This document shows, one piece after another, positions 12,671 through 23,600 of a DNA stretch of 64,000 bases. The DNA comes from Carallia brachiata (Eukaryota > Streptophyta > Magnoliopsida > Malpighiales > Rhizophoraceae). The notes below the pieces were generated by a model that worked only from the letters and a program-made list of their open reading frames with translations, was not told the DNA's origin and did no database searches. Numbering within the stretch: the stretch's first letter is position 1; every line of letters starts with the position of its first letter. The translations under genes were made by a program, and so were the position numbers. The stretch is from positions 620,001-684,000 of the forward strand of contig JADCRB010000007.1 of assembly GCA_021464245.1 (NCBI GenBank). Direction: 5' to 3'.

Positions 12671-14781
12671 ATTTTTGAAAGACCAAAAAAAAAGGGGGAG
12701 TACCGAAGAAGTGAGTGAGAGAAGCGGGAATGAGGTTTTGTGGGGTATTCAGCTTTCTACTTTGCTACAAGTAGTACCAGTGAGTAAGGAGAAAAGGGCA
12801 AGCAAAGGAAGATCAAATGTGTTTTTCTACAGCCAAGTGAAAATTGAAAAAAAAAAAAAGGAAAAGAAAAGAACAAAAAAGAAAAGAAGAGGTGGTGGCG
12901 GGCTTGGCATTTGAATGTCGAATTTCGGCAAGAAATATCATAAAAATCATAATTTTAGTTGAAAACATGTAAGTATGCAGTGACATGAGTTATTGAATTA
13001 TTTAAATTATTTTAAAAATAAATAATTTAATAAATATTATCGTGCACCTATTTATTTTTATTAAGAATGTGTATTATGGACAAATAATTGATGCAGAATA
13101 TGTTTCCACGCTCCTTGGCGAACCAATTTTGAGCAAATTTGTTGGCTTTCTCTAGTGGCTATTCACTTGTGGGCACAGAACAATTTTGTGCAAGTATTTT
13201 ACAGAAAGAAAAGATCGAGTGGCTTTAGATTTTGGCCTCAATTTTGTTCACTCGTCACCATGTATATGTTTCAGACAGATTGCTCTGAATTTAGATTGCT
13301 TTTGGAGAGACATCTTCTGCTAAATGTGTCCGGTCGCCAGAAATAGGGGAATGCTTTTGGGTTTGCAGGCTGCAGCCACCATCATTCAACAATGAGCCAC
13401 TTTATTATAGATGGAGGCTAGGAGTTTAATGCAAGTGCCAGCAGACAGGCACTGGTGTTCTGTTTCCATCTGCTATGTTTTTTTTTTTTTTTAGAGGGCT
13501 GCTACATAGACAGACGCTTTTTGAGTAATGTGTAATTTGTGTAATCATGATTTTTTTTTTATACAATTGTATTTAAAAAATATTAAATAAAAAAATTAAT
13601 AGTATTTATTTATATCATTTTTTATAATTATAATTATATAAAATAAAATTTTTATTACAAAAATCAAACGTATGTGACTGCTGTCTGCCACCTGGTTATA
13701 AACATTTTTAGTTTTTTTTAATGGTCCGAGAATTGAAAATTTGTAGCTGCAGTTTTTCTTTTTTTTTGTTCTCTTTGACCAGTCACCTGTGGTTTTGTGG
13801 GGCCATCATCCTAACATGTAAGGTAAATTTTGTCCATCAATGTACACTTCTCAAAAAAAAAAAAACTCATCTGACAAGTTAAAACTCAGGAATATATTTG
13901 AAGTTTTTGCCTGAAGTCCAACCATTCAAAACATTCAAAACCTAAATAGGAGGAAAAAAAACTATACAATATAGCATATTTTCAAATGTACCTAATAATT
14001 ATTTAATTAATAGTTTCATTATCTTTGAGATTCTTCCTAGTTCCTATTCAGTTTTGTCCGCTTTAAATAGAATTCCATTAAATTTCTTTTGTTAGTTTTT
14101 TTCAGCCTTCGAAGTTAGAACATTGTTTTCATTTTGTATCAATTAGCATCCTTAATTATTTTCTAAAAATTTGTTTCTACTGGGAATTTTTCAAAGCAAA
14201 AGCTAATTAATTCTTTTGGATATAACTATGGATACTTTTTCCTAAAAACAAAAAAAAACTATGGATTCTTTGTTCTCAAAAAAAAAAAAAAACCGCGTTT
14301 AATTATTTAATTATGTCCTTTTTATTTTCTGGCAAAACAGTTGGTGTTGAGGGCCTTGAGGCGAAGTTGGGCTTAAAATCCGAAGCCCAACTTCCCTTGC
14401 GACTTCTGTGGGCCTACGGCATGCTGTTGCCCAGTGCTTAGTGAGCCTACTAATTCTTATGGCAGATAAATATTCTTTTTTATGACTTTTATGAGTAGAT
14501 TATTGTAATATTTTTTAATGAGATAATAAGATAATATTTTTATTTTTTATTTTATTAAAAAAAGAAATAAAAAAATAAAGAAAGAGTACGAAAAAGGAAA
14601 ACGGTACACTGCAATTCAGCAAGGCGATCTGACCATATTATTAACCAATAACTTTATTAATTAACACGGACGTCTAGATATTCAAGTTCTAACAAAAAAA
14701 ACCGGATGCAAGCTCTTCATGATCATAACCATTTACTTTGTCCGCTGCAAGAATCAACGGTTGAAAAATAAAAACTCTAGA
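12671..14781. other. intergenic region with a strong hairpin
   Basis: The first part should contain the promoter and leader of the TRM-like gene on the minus strand. No further gene is visible. AT-rich low-complexity DNA occurs at 13000-13070 and 13550-13660. A 12-bp perfect inverted repeat lies at 14363-14394 and is listed separately. Confidence 0.5.
14363..14394. repeat. 12-bp perfect hairpin
   Basis: GAAGTTGGGCTT and AAGCCCAACTTC are exact inverses separated by eight bases (AAAATCCG). Each arm contains a TTGGGC / GCCCAA motif related to the Site II promoter element. It could be a structured transcript end or a chance inverted repeat. Confidence 0.6.
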
Positions 14782-15411
14782 TCAAAACTTCATGCTGTCC
14801 ACAGCAGGACCATCAGCTGCCGGAAGTTCAACAACATGTCCAAGGTGAGCTTTGGAATGTCGATAGTCAGTCTTCATGGAAGCATCGTCGACACTGACAA
14901 GAGTCTGTTCGTCGCGGGGGTTATGTATGGGAGGACTGTCGTACGGACCTTTAAAGTCTATATGACAGTCGTTATCATCGCCGTCATCGTCGATGTAAAT
15001 ATCCTGACCCTGCACAGTTTTTAGTATACAAAGTGTAAATAAATGTTCCATTTCAGAACTTTTCTAATTTGACTCGTCTTAAATTTAACCCAACATCAAA
15101 TTTAGCAAGAAACAAAATTTAAATATGATTTGATTGAATTAAATAAGACAAAAATTGAATTAGTCGTTGGTGAGGGTAATTATTTAGTTAATTTGTTTTT
15201 TTTTGTCACACAAATAAAAAAATAGAGTGACACCTTATATATTCGTAAGAAAAAATTATACTAAACACATCGAGGCATTTAACCGGGTTTTATTTTTTTT
15301 TTCTTTTTTGACCGAAACAGGGGTTGTTTGCTTCTTACCTGGCAGGGAGACAACATTCGGAACAAAGCAAACCAAAGCAAAGACCAATAACAAAGCAGGA
15401 ATTCGGACCAT
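14782..15411 (-). CDS. small secreted acidic peptide precursor (two exons, candidate)
   Basis: Exon 1 (15411-15339) encodes a 24-residue signal peptide starting MVRIPALLLVFALVCF and ends at a good donor, CTGCCAG|GTAAGA. Exon 2 (about 15009-14782) follows CTGTGCAG and encodes a 75-residue acidic tail with DIYIDDDGDDND, then DFKGPYDSPPIHN, ending VDSMKF. The 13-residue segment at about 42-54 resembles the RGF/GOLVEN pattern (D-Y-x-x-P-x-x-x-P-P-I-H-N) with F for Y, but unlike a typical RGF it is followed by another 45 residues. The junction is one base out of phase: one G fewer in the GGG at the acceptor would give LP-GQDIY in frame. The precursor would be about 99 aa, acting in the apoplast. 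Function is inferred from the signal peptide and motif only. Confidence 0.5.
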
Positions 15412-16707
15412 TTTTTCTCTCAAAATGCATACTCTTTTGTGACATGGAAACTTGTATAGAATTCAGAAATTGGTCTGAACAAAGAGCTATACATAGGGTG
15501 GGTCCATTTAATACCCAAGTTAATATAATAATTAATTGCGATGCGTAATTAATATGATAATTAATAAAGATCGTAAATTTAATAGGACATTAAATAGTAT
15601 TTATTGAATATCCGAGCCAGACAGCGGGCATAAAGTTTTAGGCGAGGAAGGTAAACATCCATCATTTCCAAATGTGCCCAATTATTTAATGGTTTCGTTA
15701 TCTTTAAGATTCTTCCTATTAATGTTTGTTTATCTTAAAGAAAAAATTTATTTGACTTAATATTAAAAAGTCACTCTTGTAGAGGTTTTAAATTTTAATC
15801 TTAAGAGGGGGATGTGAGATTTATAAAAAGAAAAGAGTTAACTTATTATTAGCTCATGGCTTAATGATCTTTTTAATAGAGTAAAATTTTTTTTGCAAGA
15901 ACATAATATAAATTAACCAATCAAATTTTTTTTTTCTATTTTCTTCTAATAATTAATTAGAATTGCTAAAAATTATTGTTCTCACTCTTGTTTCCCTTAG
16001 ATTCATGTAGTGATCTTCTTATATTAATTAGGACTGTTATAAGAGCAACACTATAGCAATATTTATTGAGCAACATGGTAAGCATAAAAGGACAATAAAG
16101 TAATTAATATATTTTAATTTTATTTATTTGTGAGATTAAGTGCAATATAATTAGTTCAAGTCTTTTATTATTCTCAAAATGTTGCTAGCTAACCTTTTCT
16201 CGTAATAATGTTGGTTTTTGTCTTAAATGGTTGTTGCTTTTATATCAATTAGCACAGCTAATTATTTTTCTTTTTTATGAAATTTTCTTTTTTTCTCTAC
16301 ACTTCCGAATTGGAATCCTTATTTTGGGTTAATTTGAGAGAGGCAGAGATTTGAGCCCTCAATCTCCCTAAAGGATTTGTTCTTGATCAATTACTGTAAG
16401 TCTACTTGATTACGAATAAAACAATAAAAATATTAAGTAATAATATTTAATTAATAATAAAATACTAATAAAATAATATAAATTATTAGATAATTTAAAT
16501 TTAAAAAATAGATAAATTATTAACTATCGTTGAATGAACTGTGAGTTTATTTTGTTATTTTTTAAAATTAAATTACATAATAAAATTATAAAATAATTTG
16601 GGAGGTACAAAGTTAATCAGCTGAACCAACTAACCATATTCAGACAATTTGAATTACAAATATTAATGATCTCGGGCGCGGAGGAGGGGATGCGCCGGAG
16701 CGGACTT
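15412..16707. other. intergenic region between the two peptide genes
   Basis: AT-rich DNA that should include the promoter of the acidic-peptide gene. I see no gene in it. The block at 16435-16600 is low-complexity sequence of a kind scattered throughout the window. Confidence 0.5.
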
Positions 16708-17378
16708 TCAGCCTCTCCGACGACCACCGAGATTCCTGTTCCGTTCTGGGTGTTCGTGTGCACGGTTTGCAGTGGGCGCACTATAATCATCGAGGGCCGT
16801 CAATAATCTTTCCCGAATGGCCAATGTCATGTCATTCCCTATACAAACACCCAAACATAAGTATGCATGACTTATTCATTTATGTTTTAGTGCATAAAAA
16901 TTCGTTGACCAAATCACCAAAAAAAAAAAAGCGAGGCACCCAAATATTTTTGTCACCAAGAATCATTTAACATGCGGTCAAAAATTTATAAAATGTTTTT
17001 TGCTCATTCACTTCTTTTTACTTTTGCAAAACATAAAAAAGCAAAAATAATACTTTATAATCTTGTCAAAAAAATGTATACCAAAATAAACTGAGTCTCG
17101 GTACTAACAAATATACGTTAACTCTATCAAATACCCTAATAAAAATTTAAATGGATGATTTCATCGTATGAATTAAATATTCTAAATACTAAACTACAAC
17201 GGGTGGTAAAATTGGACATGTTTTTGCTTACAAAGGAGAAGGAACAATAAAACGGAAAAGAACCTCAAGGGAGAATTATAGAAACAAATGTACCTGAAAG
17301 TGAAATGAAGTTGCGCGCAGAGGACACTGTAGCAAAGGTGAGCAAGAGACACAAGCAAAGCCGAAGTCCAAATGCCAT
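16708..17378 (-). CDS. PSY-family tyrosine-sulfated peptide precursor (71 aa, two exons)
   Basis: Exon 1 (17378-17294) encodes a signal peptide, MAFGLRLCLCLLLTFATVSSA, and ends TTTCAG|GTACAT in phase 1. Exon 2 (16838-16708) follows GTATAG| and continues in phase to TGA. It contains LDDYSAPTANRAHEHPER at about residues 44-61. The DYxxPxANxxH core matches the plant PSY family (PSY1 has DY-G-D-P-S-A-N-P-K-H-D-P). The acidic residues before Tyr47 suit tyrosylprotein sulfotransferase. Family members are secreted growth and stress peptides sensed by leucine-rich-repeat receptor kinases (family knowledge). The intron is 455 bp. A palindromic G-box lies about 75 bp upstream of the ATG. The exact splice phase, signal peptide and motif make this call firm despite its size. 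Confidence 0.8.
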
Positions 17379-17451
17379 TTTTCAGGTTCAGTAACTTTCT
17401 CGCGCATTTGCCAGCGGCTTTAAGTAGAGGAGGAGTCGTGCATCCCTGCAC

Positions 17452-17461
17452 GCCACGTGGC
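17452..17461. promoter_or_regulatory. palindromic G-box upstream of the PSY-like gene
   Basis: GCCACGTGGC is a perfect ten-base palindrome, the optimal bZIP/bHLH binding site, about 75 bp upstream of the peptide gene's start codon. It suggests ABA, light or PIF-type control. This is inferred from the motif alone. Confidence 0.6.
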
Positions 17462-17718
17462 ATATGATGACTGGACCTCGTGCGTTGACATCCGTGTGTC
17501 CTGGGTGCAACTAACGCTGCATCGCTAGTGAGTGCACCCTCCGCGTCTCTCTCTGTTTTTTTTTTTTAATTTTTTATGGGTCAGTCAACGAAGTTGCCTG
17601 TCTGGACCTCAACACAAACAGACGAATATCTTATTGCGTATGCTTTGGAGTTTTTCCCTTCTCTTTCTTCGTATTCTGTTTAAAGTAAATAATAGATAAA
17701 ATAAATTTATAATATAAT

Positions 17719-17846
17719 CGATTAATTAAATTATATAATTAAATAATTATTATTTATAATAAAAAATCAATAAAATTTAATTTAATTTTATTATATTTTT
17801 TATTAAAAATAATTATTATTTAATTATATAATTTAATTAGTTGATT
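17719..17846. repeat. AT-rich fold-back element
   Basis: The arms at about 17719-17755 and 17810-17846 are near-perfect inverses (GATTAATTAAATTATATAAT against ATTATATAATTTAATTAGTT) around a ~54-bp AT-rich spacer. It is non-coding and probably a small fold-back MITE remnant. Confidence 0.6.
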
Positions 17847-19067
17847 ACGTCTTTTTTTTAATGTATGCATGTTTTCGGCTCTATTTAACTATTATATATT
17901 TTGAAATTCTCTAGCCGAGCACCAGACCCAAAAAAAAAATATATAGAGCGAGACTGTTTCCACGAAACCAAGGCGAGACTTGCAGTTAGCAATGAAGTAA
18001 AGTTCGCCTTTTGGTATGGAATCCAACTGCGCACGAGCCCAAATTTATTAGTTTTCGGAAATCATTTGCTTATTGAGATAGGAGACAAAATCAGGAAAAA
18101 TAAATATATATATATGTAGACAGAAGGAGAGAGGAATTAGTAACGAATTTATGTCCCACCAACTAACTATAATACACCAAATTGGCGAGTTATTAACTTT
18201 CATCTCCCTCCTTACTCTATATATATATATATATATATATGTCCCACCAACCACTTTTTTTTTTATTTACAAAAATGAGAATTATGACTTTGAACTCATG
18301 AATGACGTGAAAAAATCAGATGATTATGAATATTTTATGTCAACAGTAAGTTACAAATTTAGTTCTATTATTTAAATTTAAAAAATTTAAACCTATCCAT
18401 GAAGCCGAAAGTTCAATTTCTTAGCAATCCAACCCCACATGAATTGTGGTTACCAACCAACTATAATACACCATATATTCGCTTGAAGATCTACCCACCT
18501 GCCGGCTTAGTCCAACAGAAATTGAGCCAATGAGCTAATAGTAATAGGCATTAGGCCGCAAGTAATCAAGAGCTCAAATATAAAAGTGACAATTTACCTA
18601 CTTTGGATTGTTCAGATCGAAAGTGCATAATGCTTTAATAAAAAATAAGAGCCAGTGGGAAACCGAATGATGTATTATTCAAGTCACAAGGGCATGAGCT
18701 TACATCCAGGATTCAAAACAGATATACCAGTTTTAGACAATGTTGACATGTTGCATCCGTCAAAGAAATCACAATTGAACCAACGAGCTTTAATTCACTG
18801 ACATTAGAATCGTTTTTAAGAGTAAATATTTTGTGTCGGAGTACTAGTTAAAATCGATTAACAAAAGCAAGAAAAAGAATTGAAACGACAAAAGTCTGAT
18901 CTCGTTTACAAAGGTCTATTTCCTTTCCACTAGCAAGCCAGATTGCGCTAGGTATTAGGACCAAGCACAATGACAATGATGTATGCTCTAACACACGAGT
19001 CAACGTTCAGTGGCTTAATGACAGACCGCCCCATAGAATGATGAAGGCGCGGTAAAATATAAATTTA
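17847..19067. other. intergenic region with a (TA)n tract
   Basis: No gene is seen. A (TA)n microsatellite occupies about 18218-18240. A short segment, ACCAACTAACTATAATACAC near 18156, recurs with one change near 18452, a small direct duplication around 300 bp apart. Confidence 0.5.
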
Positions 19068-19799
19068 GGGGTGTTTGGATAAATTTTTGAATGAGTGTAT
19101 TTACGTTTTACCTTTAAAAAGTAGGATAATGGGTGTTAATAAATTTTTTGGTACTGCTGTTTAATCTATTTATTTTCTTCTTTGACTCCTTAACAGCAAT
19201 CGATTAAAAATAGGTCCAGACTACTTTTTGCTACATTTTAGATTACTTTTCATTTTTTAAGATTAATAATAATTTATATGGACTAAATTATCTTTAAAAA
19301 GTATTTATAAATTTTTTTTTTTACTTGTCATATAAATTAGATGTGTTAATTTATTTTATTAGTATTTATATATTTTAATAATTTTTTTTCAACTATTCTT
19401 AAATAATATTTTTTTTATTTCAATTTTCTTTAATACTGACACGTATGAAAAAATCTCAAACATAATAATTTTTATCATTTAGTAAAAATTAATTTTTTTT
19501 AAAAAAGTTAAAAATTAAGTAAAACAATTCTCAATAATATTTATAAAATATTATTCTAAAAATATAAAATATAAAATATAAAATAAACTTTTCAGTATAA
19601 TATATTTACATAAATTAGATATCTAAATTTAACATTTCATTATTCAACAGCAATAGTAAATATAAAATTAACTAAATATTTTATTAATTTTATCAGCAAT
19701 CAACAACAGCAAGTAAAAATCAGCAATCAGTAATTAACAGTAACAATCAACAACAACAATAAATAATAGTAATATTCAACAGGTAACCCAAACAGGCCC
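19068..19799. mobile_element. Tourist-like MITE (732 bp) with TTA target duplications
   Basis: The left end is GGGGTGTTTGG and the right end, read inverted, is GGGCCTGTTTGG, typical of PIF/Harbinger (Tourist) terminal repeats. It is bordered by TTA at 19065-19067 and TTA at 19800-19802. The interior is AT-rich with a CAACAG/CAGCAATCAA-rich 3' part and no open frame, so it needs a transposase supplied in trans. Confidence 0.8.
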
Positions 19800-20483
19800 T
19801 TAGTATGTTGAGTCTTTTATAAATGAGTGACACGTGACTCTCATTCTAAATCCCTGATAATCGATAGGCGTTTCTTAATTCTAAAATAAAAACATCTCTA
19901 CCCCTAGATTATTTTTAACCAAAAGAAAATTGTAAATATATAAAAATAACAATATAATAAATCAAATGATTATCTAATTCGTCTAATATAAATATAATTA
20001 TGCAAGGAATTCTTATTAATTAATAGTTAGTATGCAAAAATGAATTGAGTTACATATATAAACATTTTTCAATATCAAAGAAAATATAAGATGCTTAGGT
20101 CAATATGAAACTAAAAAAAATATATGGGACTAAAAATTTTATTTTTCCCGATAAAAGGATCTGACAGATAGCTTCTTTTTGGTTTTAAAAAAAAAAAAAA
20201 ATAGACATAGACTTTTACTAATGAGAGGTAAGTCCTTCACTGCATATCAGTCTATAAGAATGCCAAATAATTAAGAAAAGGTTAGTTATAAATTAGGAAA
20301 ATTTTGAATTTTATTTTAAAAAATAAAAATTGAATGAAAAAAAAAAGTTAGAAAAATGTGCGGAAAAAAGATTTGGGATAAATTTTAGTTAGAGATTGAA
20401 GACAACAAATCCATCAAAAGAAAAAGGTGGGGGTTGTCCCAAAGAAGGATTTTAGTACGGAACCAAGATATAAGATAAAAAAG

Positions 20484-20522
20484 ATATATATATATATATA
20501 TATATATACATACATATATATA
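20484..20522. repeat. (TA)n microsatellite next to the IDM1-like gene start
   Basis: Some eleven or more TA units with a TACATACA interruption lie about 80-120 bp upstream of the ATG at 20603. The tract could double as the TATA region of that gene. Confidence 0.6.
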
Positions 20523-20602
20523 TCGACTATATTTTCCTGTAGTGGAAGTATATCATGAACAGGGGAGCTCAGTGACAGAACCCTAGCCAAAGACCATCTT
20601 CA

Positions 20603-23600
20603 ATGACGTTGGCCGTGGAGAAGCGGGGCTCTGGAACGAAGAGGAAGCATTGTGGCGACGATAAAGTTGAAGTATTGTTATACGTTAAACTTTTTTTTTC
20701 TCCCTCTTTTTTTTTTCTTCTTTTGACTGATATTGATCAGTTTTTTTTTTTTTTTTTTTGGGTTTTTGTTTTAGTAAAGAGTATTGGGTACTTGTTTTGC
20801 ACGTTGATGTATGCTGTATGCCTGTATCTTATGTTTGTTTCTCGTTTTTCAAGTTTCTTTTTGGGTTCTTTGCCGAACTCGAGTTTCGCGTCCGTTTTCT
20901 GACACGGTTTTCCACTGACCAAAGCTACATTGTGGCTTATCGTTGTCTTTCTCGTTGTTATTGTCCACCTATGGCTGCTCTTTGTCCTGTTTAACGTTCA
21001 TGCAAGGCCTGATTAGGGCCTTCTTGGGCGGTAACAAATTATTGATCATGTAAATCCACTTGCTATATTTACCCATTGTTTGTAAACGTAGCACGTTTTT
21101 TTTTACTGTTGCATTTTTTTTTTTTAAAAAAGTACATTGTCCGGGATTTTTTTTTGTTTGAGATTTATTCAAATTACAACAGGTCTTTAAATTTTTACAA
21201 CAAAAAAAAAGAAGTAAAATTTACCATTTTTTTTTTTTAGAGAAAACTACGGTTATTGCAAAAAATAAAGACCCATTGTAATTCAAGCAAAACTCGGACA
21301 AAAATTTCGGATAGTGTATTCATGCTTTTTTTTGGTTTTTTGAATTGGGTCTCACTTAATTTTTTTTTCTTCATCAAATTGACTATTGAATTAACTTGAC
21401 TTCTTTGCAAGGGGGTTAGATTAGAAATTTCCTATTTAGGTTATGTTTTTACTTGTCATATTTGATCAAAACAAAGGGTAATGTCAAGTTTGTGCTAGTC
21501 GCGCAGGTTCTTCTTGTTCCTAACATGTTTTTTTTTTTTTTGGGGTCTCATAGGGCTATCTGCTTTTTGCACGTTAAAAATGTGAAATTTTGCAGGTAAG
21601 GAGCAAGGTGGCAGGCTTTCTGGGCTCATGGCGCCCAGGAACCACGAATGCATTTCATGCTCAAGGCTGGAAATACAATAATTGTGTCAGGTATGGTCGT
21701 AGACCTATTGATGATGGGTCTGACCACCTTTCTCCAAGTAATCGTCTGCATTCAAATCTTCCGACTGAACGCAACAGATGCTTCCTTCAGCCACAGCCAC
21801 AGCCACAGCCACAGCCTTCTGCATTCTCTGTCTCGCATTCTAATCTAAATGGAATTCCTTTTGTCAATTCTGCAACCACTGGTGGAGAGCTCTGTCGTGG
21901 TTACAAGCAACACAATTGGCAGCCTGCTGGGGAAGGTGTGGTCTCTGGAGCTGAATTCTGCCCTGATGCTATCATCCAATATACTCGACAGGGTGTAAAG
22001 CATGAAGAGTCTCTAAAAATTAAAGTTCGGAACCATCTTTTACATCAGAAGTGGAAAATTGAGTTCAGCAATGATGATATGCCAAGAGTACGCTACACCT
22101 CACCTGAAGGGCAGACTTACTATTCTCTTAATCGGGTTTGTCTTGATTTGAGTCGAACTGAATCAGAGAGTTTTTGTCCGATCTCCCCGGATAAGGAGGA
22201 AAGTGCACATAGTGCTGGCAGTCATTCATTGCCTCCTGCAGTGATTCCAGATGATTGCCAGTCTAAACTTGCGGGTTTTTCTCCATCTGACGAAGTTGTT
22301 GTTGAACCTGAGTATTGTCCTCAAGCTATTGAGGACTGGTACACATTTAGTAATGAGGAAAAGCCTAATGGTGAGAATAAGAGATCACGTCTTAGGGAGA
22401 TGACATTAAGAGCAAGGAAGCATCTGTCGTCCGTGGGGTGGAAATTCTGGTATGCAAAATTGAGTGGTAAGAAGCGTGAATTGCGCTATGTTTCTCCAAG
22501 GGAGAAGTGTTTTCATTCACTTCGATTAGCTTGCAAAGATTCTATGGATGCTCAGGATAAACTTGTTAGCAAGATGGTTGAAGAGCGGTCACAGAGTGAG
22601 AAAATTTCCTGTCCATCTAGTAAAATGGCCATCCAGACACCCAATAATTATTTTACAGGCTCTTCTTCTCTGGAAGTGTTAAGAAAACCTGTGGAGCTTC
22701 TCCAAACAAAAGTTCAGGGGAATGGAAAGCTCCAAAAGACTACAAAGGATGTATTAGCAACTAGTTTTCTTCAAACCAATGGAAATTTAGATTGTCAAAA
22801 TGTCAGAATCCCAGGATTGGGGAGTCAAAGAACTGGAAGTTCATCGGAAGGTCGGATTTCTCCATGGAGTAATAAGAATTTTACTCTGACAAATCGTGTG
22901 CTACGATCAAATAAAAGTGTGCAGCAGGTTGTAGCTCCAAATCCCACACATCGAGAACCCCGAACTATGCTATCTTTGTTGATAGACAATAATGTTTTGT
23001 TGCCGGGGGCAAAAGTACATTACCGCAGGAGAAAGAATGGGCTTCCGATTGCAGAAGGGCAGATAACTCGTCATGGGATCAAATGCAATTGTTGCGGAAG
23101 CGTTTATACTCTCAGTGGCTTTGAAGCTCATGCAGGCAGCAAAAACCACAGGCCAGCTGCCAGCATCTTTTTGGAGGATGGAAGGTCTCTGACGGATTGC
23201 CAAAACGAAATAATGAGGAATTTCACAGTTGGGCCATCTCGTAGGTTTCAGGACTCTAGGCATGAAGACAAGAATGATCACATATGTTCTGTATGTTACT
23301 GTGGTGGTGAACTAATTTTATGTGATGAATGTCCATCATCATTCCATAAACATTGCCTTGGTATGGAGGTAAGTAATTTTTTTTTCCTTTTTTTCTTTTA
23401 TTTTCAATATTTGGAAACATGCAATCCCCCCTTCTCTGTAGTCATTTTCCAAGGCAAAGTTAGAATCCCAGTGCTACTTCTGCTGTTGGACTAAATAATT
23501 CTCCCTTTATTTTATGTTTCTTGAATCTTTCGCAGGATGTTCCAGATGGGGACTGGTTCTGCCCATCATGCCGTTGTAGAATTTGTGGCCAGACCAAATT

